Source: Telopea speciosissima (lineage: Eukaryota; Streptophyta; Magnoliopsida; Proteales; Proteaceae). From it: a stretch of DNA of 64,000 nt. A model generated the notes under the pieces. That model was not told the origin of the DNA, ran no database searches, and was given only the letters and a program-made list of their open reading frames with translations. The translations under genes and the position numbers were made by a program. Shown here piece after piece: positions 1 to 11,240 of this stretch. The stretch lies in assembly GCF_018873765.1 (NCBI RefSeq), contig NC_057922.1:15451563-15515562 (forward strand), given 5' to 3'. Numbering within the stretch: the first letter of the stretch is position 1; every line of letters starts with the position of its first letter.

Positions 1-960
1 AAATTAAAACGAACTCATATATCTAAGATCAATTAATTTAAGTACCAGATTAACACCAGGTAATCTCGTTGGAAACTCAGGAACACAATTACCCAAATCC
101 ACTAAAACCCCACAGCCTGAACAGGCAAACAGAAGAGTTTGAGGAATACGGTTATGTAGATTCCATCAAGCAAACCACAAGTATTGTCATCAAATTTTTG
201 AATACCAACCAACTGGGTTCAAATTAAACAGATAAAGGGAACCCGCAGAAATGTTGAAAACTGTAATTTGAAGTTTCGTAACTTATGAACATAATAGCTC
301 ATATCTGCTATACTCCCACTTCCTGAATAGGCAACACCAACAGCAACAAGCAACCGATCGACCCAAGCGTATCAATCCAAGCACTAAACAATCCAGCAAG
401 CCAAATGATCGCCGCATTCAATATTATGAACCTCCAAACTCAAAAAACAAGACCAAGTTTCGCCATCAATTTTTTGATCATCAACCATCTGGGTTCAAAT
501 TAAATAGAAAAACGAATCCATAGGAACATTGAAAACTCGAATTTGAAGTCTGAACATTGGGGGAAACGAAAATAGCCGGCAGCAACTCAGGAACATAATT
601 ACTCAAATCCGCTAAAACCCGACAGCCTGAATAGGCAACAGAAAAACAAACTAAGGACCCAATTCTGTAGTTTCCACCAAAAAACTATAATTCTACAACG
701 ACCCAAGTGAATCAATTCAATAACTTAAAAACCCAGAAAGACAAAATATGACACCATTCCAGACTACGAACTGCGACAGGTCAGAATTCCCATACTAAAA
801 AACTATCGTGTTCTTCACAAAAGCAAAATATCAAATCCCACCATCAAGTTTTTGATTGTCAATCATATGGATTCAAATCAAACATAACAGGGAATCCCTA
901 AAAATATAAAAAGAACTGTAATTTGAAGTTCAAACAGTAGATGAAACAACAATAACTGAT
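1..960. repeat. Degenerate three-copy direct repeat in putative intron
   Basis: Three diverged copies of one block begin near 188, 462 and 840. Each has a 'catcaa.tttttga' start, then 'gggttcaaat' (or close) and 'aatttgaagt'. A second shared block with 'cagcctgaa.aggcaac' occurs near 110 and 625. The copies are about 270 to 380 bases apart and have many substitutions, so the array is old. It lies downstream of the putative minus-strand exon at 985-1070, so it is probably intronic. I see no coding sequence in it. Confidence 0.5.
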
Positions 961-984
961 CCAATCAAGAGAGAGAGACTGTAC

Positions 985-1070
985 CTATAAATCACATCTC
1001 TGTGAGAAGATGAACAGAAGGAGGGATGATGATCGCTATATCCGCTGGCATAACTGTCCTGTATAAACAT
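985..1070 (-). CDS. Possible first coding exon of an unidentified gene
   Basis: On the minus strand an ATG at 1070 opens 28 codons (begins MFIQDSYASGYSDHH) that end at a good donor, TATAG|GTACAG, at 984/985. Upstream on the same strand, roughly 1071-1260, the sequence looks like a plant 5' leader: pyrimidine-rich, with a CCCTAAAAACC telobox-like stretch and a CTTGAGAGAGAGG run. The gene would continue left through the repeat-bearing intron and leave the window. I do not recognise the peptide, and it could also be an upstream ORF in a non-coding leader exon. The call rests on composition and one splice site only. Confidence 0.3.
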
Positions 1071-1370
1071 CTGAAATCTCTAACTACCAGAGACGATGAC
1101 AGTGAAGAAACCTCTGGAACTTAATAGCAGCTTAATGGCTTCAACCGAAAGCCTCTCTCTCAAGTCAAGAAGAGAAGGTTATAGGTTTTTAGGGCTTTAG
1201 GGAACGACAATGGCGTCGAAATCGGGAGAGAAACCGCTAAACTGCTCGTGCTCAAAATCCAATCAGAGCAAACAGTTTCAATTTTCCTTCGCTTGATCTT
1301 TAAAATCTTGAAGAGCTCAAGTTTCGGTCGCTGCGACTCGTCTTCGTCGTTTTGATTTAATCGAAATAAT

Positions 1371-1849
1371 TATGGAAACAAGTTAATAAGGTCCAACGGG
1401 TGGAAGCGGAATAGGGTGTTTTGGTAAATTCAAGTGTAGAATTGGATGTGGAAAATGAAAATTCATCATCGACACGTGGAAAGATCGTATGGACAATGAT
1501 GTAAGGCAACTTTCTATTTTCCTTTTTCGAAAAGAAGTAAAAATAACTTTGACACGTTGATGTTTGATGGATCCCACGTTGGAAGGTCAAGTCAGACGTG
1601 TCAACGTGTTGCGTGCGGATAAGATAAACGACGCCGACCTTCTGTTCTACGAACCTTAGTGGTTGCGTACTTTGGGCATTCATTAGATTAGGCCCACAGC
1701 CCACTTCCTGATGGTTCTGGTCCTTTGGAATCTGGTCCATTTTGGCGGGTTAATTCTTTGGGAAAAAATCCTACCCAACGCCGGACGAGAGATTTTTTCC
1801 TATGCCTTCCACATAAGGACTACTACGTATTGAGCGAAAATGGATCATT
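1371..1849. other. Intergenic, no gene seen
   Basis: This stretch between the putative leader and the first inverted repeat has short open frames on the minus strand without domain-like sequence. I see nothing that supports a gene. It would contain the promoter of the left-edge gene if that gene is real. Confidence 0.5.
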
Positions 1850-2160
1850 TGCACGTACGTGCAGGTGAACATACATGTAAGAGGCAACCAATTGTTTTTT
1901 TTGTTTCAATTAATACCCCTTCTCCCCTTGTAAATGGTAAAAATGGGACACATGATTAGTTCTCACATGTACATGCACCTGCACCGACTACATAGACATG
2001 CAGAGGAACTTGTATTGAGTTAGTCGATTTTGGAATCATCTACAAAATATGGAGTTCAGTTCCTCTGCACGTACATGTGAGAGGCGGTTACCTGTCCTAT
2101 TTTTACCATTTATAAAGGGAGGAGGGGTATTTATGAAAATAAAATAAACATGTGATCATG
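1850..2160. repeat. Foldback (inverted-repeat) element
   Basis: The left arm, about 1908-1985, includes 'aatacccct...ccttgtaaatggtaaaaat'. The reverse complement of 2060-2142 repeats it, including 'tcacatgtac' and the run of 'ggaggggtatt'. An inner pair, 'tgcagaggaact' near 1998 and 'agttcctctgca' near 2060, extends the fold. The structure fits a small MITE or foldback element. No coding capacity is visible. Confidence 0.55.
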
Positions 2161-2417
2161 GTTTTAAGTATCGGTATCGTATCGCCCATATCAAGCGATA
2201 CGTATCGATTTTGCTAGTCACCAATACTAATACTATGCTGATACCGTATCAGTAGCACGATACGAACAAGGGGTAAAATGATCCAAAAACTCATATTTTA
2301 AAGAAATCAAGGGATAATTTTGTTCGATATAGCCGATCCAAATTGATACTGTATTGGTATCGTATCGATTTTCCATGTTACTGATAATCGTTCTAATACC
2401 GTGCACTACAACCATGC
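2155..2417. mobile_element. TIR element rich in TATCGATA motifs, copy 1
   Basis: The element starts with 'catggttttaagtatcggta' and ends with a diverged inverted copy, 'acaaccatgca'. The interior is a mosaic of TATCG, CGATA and GGTATCG words that can pair with each other. The same ends and interior recur at 9964-10202, and similar words occur at 21330-21550. It fits a non-autonomous DNA transposon family. No target duplication is clear. Confidence 0.5.
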
Positions 2418-2419
2418 AT

Positions 2420-3970
2420 GTGATTGACTCTGAGATGTGCGGTCACCTACACATACGTACATAAGAGAGATAACAAGATTTTATAATGATAAAAACAATC
2501 TATTGATTAGAGCGCGAAGGGCTAATGGAATCACAATCACAAGTTTAATTACCCATAGAGTGGACTGCGGCCATGTTATAATGCACTCTAATGACACGGC
2601 CTTCCTGACCAAGATATCATCAACATGGTTGATAGAAATTGGCATGTGGGAAAATAAACTACTAATAAAGAATTCCCCTGACGGCTTGACTTGCCTAAAA
2701 TCATCCATTGGTTTGTTAACTATTTTATTTTTATTTTTATTGGGAGGTTGATCCGGTCAAATTGATCAACCCATGGATTGATAAAATGCTTTCAAGGTAA
2801 CACTATCTCATCGCATGAATCTGACGTCAAGACATAAGCATAGTTCGAGAACTTGAGAGATTTCGTCTAGTTTCTCAGTTTTTGGAAAAGTCAAGATGAG
2901 ACTGTCTGCAAGTCTCAAAAGTGCAATATCTCAGGGAGATTTCGGATTTCGGTTTCGATCCATTATTTTAACCCACCTACCACTTAAATACCTTACCTAA
3001 CTCGACAAAACTCGACATATCTCGGTGAGATCTCGGATCTCGGGTTGACCCAAAGTTGAGGCTTCAAGTTGGAAAAACAAAAAATGCACCAACTCGGCGA
3101 GATCTTGACTCGTCTTGATTTTTTCAAAAGCTGAGTTGATACCGAGACCTGAGTTTTAGTACCTTGAACATAGGAGTGCACGAAATTACTATTTTATTAT
3201 TGCAAAATTAAAAATTCCATCCATGTTGATGCTTCTATGTACGCCCTCATTGGTCTCAATGCTGGTGATGCAAGGGCCACACAATCAAGCAATGATCTTT
3301 TGTAAGGGAAATGGTTATCTGAGTATGAGTTGTAGGAAATGCCTACACACATGGATTTTTTATTCAATTTTTTTGGAAAAAAGAAAATATAATAAAAAAC
3401 TGAATGTGAGCAAACATGCCCTATGCCTTATGTTCAAAGAGACTTTTTCGATGGATAAAACTTAAGTGTATGAAACCCCTTTTTAACATAAGATATCAAG
3501 AAGGAGAATGATGCTTAGTTGTGTGTTCCCTGCGCAACAGGAATGTGCACCCAAGCATATCCAACATGGAGGGTAGAGTGGTCATTTTGCCAATCGTGTG
3601 TCTGGGCTTAGGGGCATGCAAGTATGCAACAATGCAGCTTTCTCTCTCCCATATATTATTACATATTGAGCTAGTCTAATTCAGAATCATCCACATGATA
3701 TGCACCTAAGATATACGTGTGAGTGTGAAGTGTGCACATGCCTAAAAGAGAGAAATTTGTGTAAATTAGGTATAAAGTTAAAGAGAACATTGTCTGGTTG
3801 CATGGCCTGCAGTAGCACTGGGGCCAATGAGAGTGCATCGTATAGACATCAATATGGATAGGATTTTTTATTTGCAGGGGATAAGATGGTAATTTCATGA
3901 GAATATCATGAGTATAGGGGAAGGGGTCACACGACCAGACAACTTTCTTTTTACCCCTTCTTTTTATTAT
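2420..3970. repeat. Intergenic repeats, no gene seen
   Basis: The part 2800-3150 has scattered 'tctcggtgagatctcgg'-like words typical of dispersed plant repeats. The part 3180-3660 shares 'aaaattaaaaattccatccatgttgatgc' style sequence with 6815-6850, so both are copies of one dispersed family. The short open frames here have no recognisable domain. Confidence 0.4.
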
Positions 3971-3975
3971 TAGGG

Positions 3976-4106
3976 CTGATGTTCTCTGTGCTACTGTGCA
4001 ACCTACACCCAGACACATGGACTACCATTCAGGGGGTAGGTTGGTCATTTTACCCACCCACATATGTCTGGGTGCAGCCTGCGTCCTCAGCACAGAGAAC
4101 ATTTGG
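3976..4106. mobile_element. Short MITE with about 40-bp inverted ends
   Basis: 'atgttctctgtgctactgtg' at 3979 and its inverted counterpart ending 'gcacagagaacat' at 4102 flank about 125 bases. The pairing extends through 'acacccagacacatgg' on the left and 'catatgtctgggtgca' on the right. The centre is 'gggtaggttggtcattttaccc', itself partly palindromic. It is non-coding. Related fragments lie near 3540-3620, 5000-5050, 6770-6790 and 26600. Confidence 0.65.
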
Positions 4107-4109
4107 CCA

Positions 4110-5646
4110 CATTATTATTAGAAAATTACTTGCACATTGGCGTCACCCATAATGTTCTCTGAACCGTTTGATCTTATATTTGTGATCTTCTTAGGAATGA
4201 TCAACTTCGAGCTACAGGTCAACGTTTTTCATGTGATTCACCGCCAACCGACTTCACCGTCCCTTCGAATGCAATACAATATAGTTGTGTGTAGCCAGCT
4301 TGGCTCCTGTGCTTTAGACACACAGGACCGCCCTGCCCTGCCCAAGTGGATGCTTGAGCATGCACTGAGAATTTCCATATAGGTATATACATATTAAAAC
4401 TCATTTAATAATTAATATATTTGTCTGTATAAGTATACCCTACTCATTAGGTAACGGTCAAACGTTATTTAATTTTTTTGGGACACGTTTGGGGAAAAAA
4501 AACCCCTGTAGTGTCTTAAATCTGGCAGTGCAGGTTTGAGAGTTCGATAAGTGATAGATGCGACATCCAATGGTGCCAAGTTCGATAAAAAAAAAAAGAA
4601 AAAAAAACTGTCTTGCATCGAGCTTGCATTATTGGATGAAAATTTGTCCACATGTCGAGCTCTTAGGGCCGCATTGCAATGCACTACCAGATGCCCACAT
4701 TGCAGAGGATTTTTATCCCACGTTTGGATGCACAAACATGACTTGATTTTGAGGGGATTTTAAGTGGCTTCACGCAAACTTTACACCTCTAAAGCCCAAC
4801 TTGACAATTATTTTATTGCGAAAAGGAATGCTAGCCCAGAGTTGCGTGCAAATGACCGGCACACTCCTGCTCCGTTCTACCTTTCAGGGGGTGCATCGGT
4901 CATTTCACATGCGGCAGTGTTTGGGTGCAGATATATACCGCACTGCACGACTGGGTGGCATTCTTTATCCCTATTTTATTTTAGAAAAAAGTACACTAAC
5001 GGGTCGCATGGTTCCTATGCCCAGACACAGGACTATGCGAAATTACTACTCAACCGCTAATGAGCTAAAAATCCATTCAATCAAATACTCCTACATGCAC
5101 TGTTATTGACCCCCGCACTGGTGCAGGAACTACAAGACCAGACAACGATCTCTTGCCCTTTATTTTATTTTGAGAAGGGGTTCTTATAAAGGGATAAGGT
5201 TAGCCCAATCCCAATTGAATCATGGGAGGGGTGATGTGGTCCATTGGAACCTTTGGATATATTTATAAGTAGTTCCTCTAAAATAGAAATTTGAGATTTC
5301 CAAGCCCGTTGTTGGCCCTGGACTAGATCTAGGTTGGGGATATGAAGTCTTGGGCTAGCAAGGGTTGAGTGGTTGACAACAAGAAGCCCAATTTAATTTC
5401 GGTTCCTCTCTTTCGTTGGATAAACCATCTGGTTGAACCCGGTTCCTCCTGGTTTGATCCTTTACCAAATGTAAAGAACTATATACCAAACATCCCATGA
5501 ATAAAAGGGACCATAATTGAAAAGAGGAGAGCCCATTAGCTTACAAAGTATTTTTTAGATTCAACAACTACAAACAAATGTATCTCTTTAACAAAAACAC
5601 ACCAGAATTTGATGATTTCTCCCCTTTCATCATCATAATCACAAAC
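4110..5646. other. Intergenic region 3' of psbS, no gene seen
   Basis: The stretch includes poly(A)/poly(T) runs near 4480 and 4587, dispersed-repeat fragments near 4840-5150, and the psbS 3' flank nearest 5646. Open frames here are short and without domain-like sequence. The psbS 3' untranslated region probably occupies the last 100-200 bases, but I cannot place the poly(A) site. Confidence 0.45.
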
Positions 5647-8600
5647 TTACTCTTCATCTGCATCTGTTAAAAAAAACTTACCAGTGCCAGGATTCAATGC
5701 AGCAAAGAGGAAAAATGCAATATTGAACAACACCAGTGGTTCAAGTTCATTCAGAGGGACTCCTGTCTCAATGTTCAGCTGTGCTAAAGCACCCTTTCCT
5801 GTGATAATTTCTCCAATTAAAGAGAAAGCAAATCCCAACTGTGCTAATCTTCCGACGAAGAGCTCGTTCGCCTTTGTAAATCCGAATAGAGGACCTTATT
5901 CCACAAGAGCAATAAATCTTATAATTATAATTTTTTGGCAGAGATTGTGATAAAATTAATCCAGTTCTTAGAGATTATGGCAGTGTTTGGTATGGTCTAT
6001 TTCGCATTCTTGGACGTAAAAACAATTGTTTTTATCATCCAAGAATGCAAAATCGACCTAGAATGCATTCCAAGAATGGATACCAAACACAGCCTTAAAA
6101 TAGACTACCTATATATCATGAATAAATATGTATAAAATAGTGTTGTACCTTCTCCCCTAAGGCCTAAAGCTGATCTGAAACCTTTTCCTGGTGGGATAAC
6201 AGCCTTTTCAAGTCCAGTGGCAGAGTCATCAACAAATCTGCCTCGATCACCTAATGCTCCAATTGCTCCAAGGAGAGTAAAGAGGATGAAGAAGAGCAGA
6301 AGTGGCTCAGCTTCATAAACAGGAATTCCAGTTTCTAAGTTCAATTGTGCTAGAATTCCTTTCCCAGTAATTCCTTCTCCCAACAATGATGCCTACAAAT
6401 TTTTGAGACATTAACAATAAGAATTTCATGCATTTTAATTGATAGCGAGCGTCATTATGTATGCAACCACTAAGTCGCAATGGAGCAACTTTACTGTTGT
6501 GCCGCTGTGTATTGCCATGCATTCCATATATATCTACAAGCGAACACTACTTAGAGTAACGCCATGCTCCATTAGGCTGAAACCTGACTTACGAGTAGAG
6601 AACTTATGGATTTATTTTAGTTGTTCACAAAGTTTGAGCCACATCTGGTTTACCACGTAGTAAAATTTTAAGGCCATTTAGATACGGCTTCTTAAATGTG
6701 CCCGATTGAAAACCATTACCCTATATTAACTATGGGAAAAAGAACGATATTTTATCATATGGCTCCTTTGTTCAGACACAGGAGCATGCGAAAGTACCGG
6801 CTTGCCCCCTATGAAATTAAAAATTGCATCTATGTTGATGCCTGCATGCGCTCCCTAGTCCACAATCTCATTTCCTACTTACGACTCACCGACGTCTCTC
6901 TCTATCTAGCCTGTGTGTTGCAAATTGTATTCGTTAGTTTATGGAAGGGATGCAACTGGGTCGGGTTCGGCTGGGTTCTTGAAAACCTAGGCCAACATAG
7001 GATCGTTAGGGCTCAGCCCAGGTCCGTCCCCATCAGGCTCGGGATGGGCTTGGTTTGCCATTATTTCTGTCATTTGTATATAATTTTTTACATAAAAAGA
7101 AAAAATAATTTATATCCTAAATAAATATAATATAATATATTAAATCAATGACAATATGAATATAAAGAGTGGAACTTGTAGTTACCAAAGCGGTGAATCA
7201 AGAAATTATAATTTTCTTTTAATTTTCCATTACCTTATTTCATAAAATTATTTATGCATGGGTTAAAAAAGATTTTCAAAATATAAAAAAAAAATATTTA
7301 ATGCATTATTTATTTGAAATCACTGATAAAATTGTACGTTATCTTAAAAGGGCAAAAAGGTATGGTTACAATTTCTTAGTTCACCACTTTGTTTACGATA
7401 AGATTTTCTTAAATATATATATTACGATACTTAAGTCATGACCTATATATTGCATACCGGGTCGAGTTGGGTCAGGGCAAGGCAGGTTAAGTTAGGCCCA
7501 ATTCCCCAGTGCCTCTAATAGGGAGTGCAATCACGTATTTTTGTCTGCTCCATTTCCTGGGCAAGTCCATTTCCCCAAGCTCCTCTAATTGAGGGGGGTG
7601 GATCCCACCCGAGCAGTGTGTTCAGGCAGGGGTAAGGTGGTCATTTTCACCCCCTCTATTAGAAGAACTTGGGGAAATGGACTTGCCCAAGAAATGGAGT
7701 AGATAAAGGCCTGCGCAATCACCACCGTACCCTTGATGGAACACTCTGCCCGGGTGGGGTCCATCCCCTTATTAGAGGCACTTGAGAACTGGCCGGGCAG
7801 GGAACTGGAGGAGATAATTTTCCTACTCGCCAATGTGGCGGCTCCTCTCTCTCTACTTTGTGGTCTCATCAGTCCTCTCCAGTGGCTGGAGATGAACCTT
7901 GGCCGGTTGCCATCACCCCCTTAAACACTTGTTTAAGAGTGACAAGGAACAAATTTTCCTGTAAGATTACAGGGCTTCAATTTGAATTAATTAACTGGCC
8001 ATCTCTATAAAGAAAAAGAGTACATGGCGAAGCCGATCATGGCGACACGACCCGCAATTTCGGGTCGGGGCGGGTTAAGTTAGACCCAATTCCCCAGTGC
8101 CTCTAACAGGGGGCGCAATCACATATTTTTATCTGCTCCATTTCCTGTCCGCTCCATTAGTTCCTCTAATGGAGGGGGTGGACCCCACCAGGGGTAGGAT
8201 GGTCATTTCCCCCTCTATTAGAGGAACTTGCCCAGGAAATGGAGCAGATAAAGGTCTGTGCAATCACCACCCAACCCCTGTCCGAACACTCTACCCGGTG
8301 GGGTCCATCCCCCTTATTAGAGGCACTGGGAACTGGAAGAGATAAATTTTTTTTTTGGTAAACAAAGGAGATAATTTTACTATTTTGTGGTCTCATCAGT
8401 CCTCTCCAGTGGGCTGGAGATGAACCTTGGCCGGTTGCCATCGATCACCGAATTTTTATCCTCTGCTACTAGCTGCCCAAACAACACAGTGTCCTTACAT
8501 GGGGCGTGAAATGACGACTTAACCTCCCTCGAACAGTGTGTTCAGACAGGGAGGTTAAGTCATCATTTCGCCCTCACGTGATGGGACAGCAAGTGTTGTT

Positions 8601-9124
8601 CGGGCAGCAGAGGACAAGGAACAAATTTTCCTGTAACATTACAGGGCTTCAATTTGAATTAATTAAAGAAGAAGAAGAAGAAAAAGAGTACTCACGGCGA
8701 AGCCGATCATGGCGACACGACCCACAAATAGCTCATTCTCTTTAGTAAACCCAATGCCACCTGATGTCCCAAATATACCATCTTCCACCTTTGGCACTGG
8801 CTTTGGCTCCTACACAAGAACCCAACTACAGATGAGTATATATAGAAACTATTATATATAAAAGCTGTTTTTTTTCAAGAAATAAAATACCTTCTTTGCT
8901 GGTGCCTTGGTCTTTGATTTGAAGAGAGCAATAATAGTAGTTGAAGTAGATGATGATGGAGAAGAAGAAGAAGAAGATGGAGATGAAGGATTGATTGAAG
9001 AGAGCAAGAGATGAGAGAATTGATTGGAACGAAGTCTTTGGATTTGCAATTGTAGTAAAGGCTCTCTCTTAAAATCAACTACACGACCAGTAACACCAGA
9101 CATTAGCATAGTGGTTTGAGCCAT
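5647..9124 (-). CDS. psbS: Photosystem II 22 kDa protein PsbS (four exons, complete)
   Basis: Join 8891-9124, 8696-8809, 6149-6392, 5647-5894: 840 nt, 279 aa, all introns GT-AG and phases consistent. PsbS is a thylakoid membrane protein that senses low lumen pH and triggers qE energy dissipation. Residues 1 to about 65 form a Ser/Thr-rich chloroplast transit peptide. The mature part holds two homologous halves, each with an ELFVGR segment (near 105 and 208) and a LAQLN.ETG segment (near 131 and 235), as in the LHC superfamily. The lumenal-loop glutamates of YEAEPL (142-147) and LNELEPL (245-251) are present; this loop type carries the pH-sensing residues. Length fits the family (about 265-280). 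The start is the first ATG, at 9124, which opens the transit peptide. Intron 2 (2.3 kb) and intron 3 hold transposon-derived repeats. Identity is secure. Confidence 0.97.
5979..6094. mobile_element. MITE in psbS intron 3
   Basis: 'ggcagtgtttggtatgg' at 5979 and the inverted 'ataccaaacacagcc' ending at 6094 form terminal inverted repeats. Further pairs inside ('cattcttgga' with 'tccaagaatg') continue the fold. Ends of the GGC.GTGTTTGG type occur in plant hAT and PIF/Harbinger-derived MITEs; I cannot decide which because no target duplication is clear. It lies fully within the 254-base intron 3 and leaves the splice sites intact. Confidence 0.6.
8026..8053 (-). pseudogene. Duplicated 3' end of psbS exon 2 with dead splice donor
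   Basis: These 28 bases are identical to the 3' end of psbS exon 2 (8696-8723), which encodes the GRVAMIGFA stretch. In the true exon the donor reads GCC|GTGAGT on the minus strand. Here it reads GCC|ATGTAC, so the GT is lost. The fragment is not expected to be spliced in. It marks the tandem duplication as having started inside the coding exon. Confidence 0.75.
8459..8614. mobile_element. Foldback MITE in psbS intron 2
   Basis: 'tcctctgct' at 8459 pairs with 'agcagagga' ending at 8614. Almost the whole element is palindromic: 'gcccaaacaacac' with 'gtgttgttcgggc', and 'gacttaacctccct' with 'agggaggttaagtc'. It starts only about 80 bases from the exon 2 donor. A relative lies at 23321-23466. 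The element is absent from copy A of the surrounding tandem duplication, so it inserted after, or was lost from, one copy. Confidence 0.65.
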
Positions 9125-9963
9125 GGTGTTGTTAGCTTCTAATCTATTTGAGAAGAAAAGTTTTTCTGGTTTTGTGTGTTTAATATTGTTGAAGGAATGA
9201 GAAGTACTCTCTTTTAATGTTTTTCTTCAAGAGGAGTTTTAAGTAACTGTGAGAGATGAGGATAGGGTGTGTGAGTAGTGATGGGTAAATAGAGTGAACA
9301 CGTCTCTCATGTACTTTTGATGATCTAATGCGTTTGTGGTCATTATGTGCCGTTTGATGTGAGAATGAAAATGTGTGTAAGGCAATCTAAATTGTATGTA
9401 TATGTGAGTTGGGTTTTGTGGTTGTGAGGGGATTGGAGAAAAGGACGTCTTTTTTGGACATTATTTGTTACTAGAGGGTCATATTCGGATCTCCACTCCC
9501 CAAATGGGCCTAAATGTAGGTAAGAAATGCACCGTCAAGTTGTTCAGGGAATGGAGACAAAGGGCCACAAGGGAGCTACTATACCCCTCTCTCTCTCTCT
9601 CTTAGGAATATGCCTTGAACATTTAGGGTTGTTAAAGTTAGGTCCAGAATTGAATAATCATAGTTAAGGGCTATGTGGGCAAGGGAATCAAATATTATGC
9701 ATTTTGGTGTACTAATGTGTACTAATTTCATAGATCCCATATTTTATGGGGCATTTGGGTTGCTTACTTGAATGTGATATTCAAGCATTCTGATACTTTA
9801 GTGGGGGGAGATTATTAAGAAAGCCATTCATTTCACTTCTGAGTTTTTTAAAAACCAGCAAAATGCGAGCCTAAGCATTTTGATAACTTTTTAAGTTAAA
9901 AAGTGGACCCTCCTCTTTGTCCCTTCATCATTGGCTCATTGCCATGAATATCCTAAAGGGGGC
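9125..9963. promoter_or_regulatory. psbS upstream region
   Basis: This is the 5' flank of psbS on the minus strand. It contains a (CT)n run at 9588-9602. I see no unambiguous TATA box at the expected distance, though GATA-type words ('gaggatagggtg' near 9260) are present. It must contain the light-responsive psbS promoter if the gene is active, but I cannot delimit elements by eye. Confidence 0.35.
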
Positions 9964-10202
9964 ATGGTTCTAGTGCACAGTATCGGTCACTCATAAAATC
10001 GATACAATATCGATATGGTATCGAAACGGATCGACTATATCAGACAAAATTACCCTTGAATATCTTTAAAAATGAGTTTTTTTTACTATTTTACCCCTTA
10101 TCCATATCGTGTCATTGATGTGGTATCAATATAGTATCAGGATCAGCTGCATGCAAAATCAGTACGTATCATCAATAAGATACCGACTTAGAACCATGCT
10201 AG
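9964..10202. mobile_element. TIR element rich in TATCGATA motifs, copy 2
   Basis: The left end 'gcatggttctagtgcacagtatcgg' and right end 'gataccgacttagaaccatgc' are inverted repeats. The interior again carries many ATCGATA and GGTATCG words. It is clearly related to 2155-2417, with better-preserved ends. It is a non-autonomous DNA element with no open frame of note. Confidence 0.6.
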
Positions 10203-10720
10203 AGGGTGAAAAAAAAAATTTGAGGTGTTTATAAGCAGCCGAATGGCCCGAATGTGAGAACAAATCCTCTCCTAACCCATAATGGCAACAGTTCTGTCAA
10301 ATATGATAAGTGAAGATTTCCCCAGTTTCGAGTTTCGACCCCATTCTTCTCATCCGATCTCTTGACTCCTCTCCGCTTTCCATACACACAATTATAAGCA
10401 ATGAAAGAATAAGTAGTGGTGTGGAGGGCAAAAGCTAAAGTAGATGATGTGACCACACAGTTTGATACTGAGTTGTATTTCAACGACCCATGCCCAGAAT
10501 ATGAATATGGTAAGTTCTGGAATACGCAATGGAAGGACCTACAAGTCATCAAAATTGAGTCCTAAGATTCCCACAGATTGGCAAAACAAAAGGATCAAGG
10601 TCAATCAAGTCAATAGCCAGAGCAAATAGGTTTTAAAACAGCTGAAGAAGACCCAAGGAAATATATCTATCTGTGGTTTATTAATGACTTCTCCCACTCA
10701 TCAGGAAAACAGCTTCCTTC

Positions 10721-11240
10721 TTGAAGGCTCTAACAAGAGTTCATATTTCAATAGAAATAGACCCCACTCAACTCTATCATATGATAGGAGCAGTGAATGC
10801 GCTGAATTCAATCATGTTCACCGACTTAGATTTGCTATCTAAAGGAACTAGTCATAACAATCCCGTCCACATAATTGTGGATTGCAATGGTTGTCGGGTC
10901 CAACAAGTCGGTTCGACCCTCAATACGATAGTGAAGTGTTTGGGATTCAATCCTGTGAATTTGAAACCCTCAACTCAAGGGGTTAGAGCATATGACCACA
11001 TCCAGATTCCAAGCGAATGTCACAAGGATTGCTTACAACATTCCTTCATCATTCAACATGCTCCTTGGATGGCTTTGGCTCCATCAAGTTGACGCAATAC
11101 CGTTCACCTTAGATATTGTGAACACGTTGGCAACCATTGAAGGAAATGATCCTTCAACTTCCCACATAACTTCTGATGTAAAACTGGGAGGATTTGAACT
11201 TGGCAACATTTGTGCAACCTGCATTCATGATCCTCTTTGA
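10721..11240 (+). pseudogene. Decayed Ty3/gypsy aspartic-protease fragment
   Basis: The reading frame from 10721 contains HNNPVHIIVDCNGCRV, GSTLN, KCLGF.P and STQGVRAYD in the order seen in plant gypsy polyproteins around the protease. The continuation, IPSSFNMLLGW.WLHQ, lies in a different frame from about 11040, so a frameshift separates the parts. The expected LVDNG-type active-site motif is missing a few residues before GSTLN. There are no matching LTRs nearby. It is an inactive remnant between psbS and the GPI mannosyltransferase gene. Confidence 0.7.

Larger units (their letters stand above)
7459..8730. repeat. Tandem duplication in psbS intron 2 that includes the end of exon 2
   Basis: Copy A (about 7459-8060) and copy B (about 8061-8730) share several blocks in the same order: 'ggttaagttag.cccaattccccagtgcctctaa' (7487 and 8072), 'tggtctcatcagtcctctccagtgg' (7860 and 8389), 'acaaggaacaaattttcctgtaa' (7941 and 8612), and the 28 bases 8026-8053, which equal 8696-8723 inside psbS exon 2. 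Copy B also contains a foldback element at 8459-8614 that copy A lacks. Within each copy, 'attcccc...' segments are themselves inverted repeats (for example about 7525-7600 against 7640-7720). Confidence 0.8.

Noticed and set aside
6696-7124. Plus-strand open frame of 142 codons in psbS intron 2
   Set aside because: It runs through a dispersed repeat also seen near 3200 and 26600, has no domain, and is antisense within an intron.
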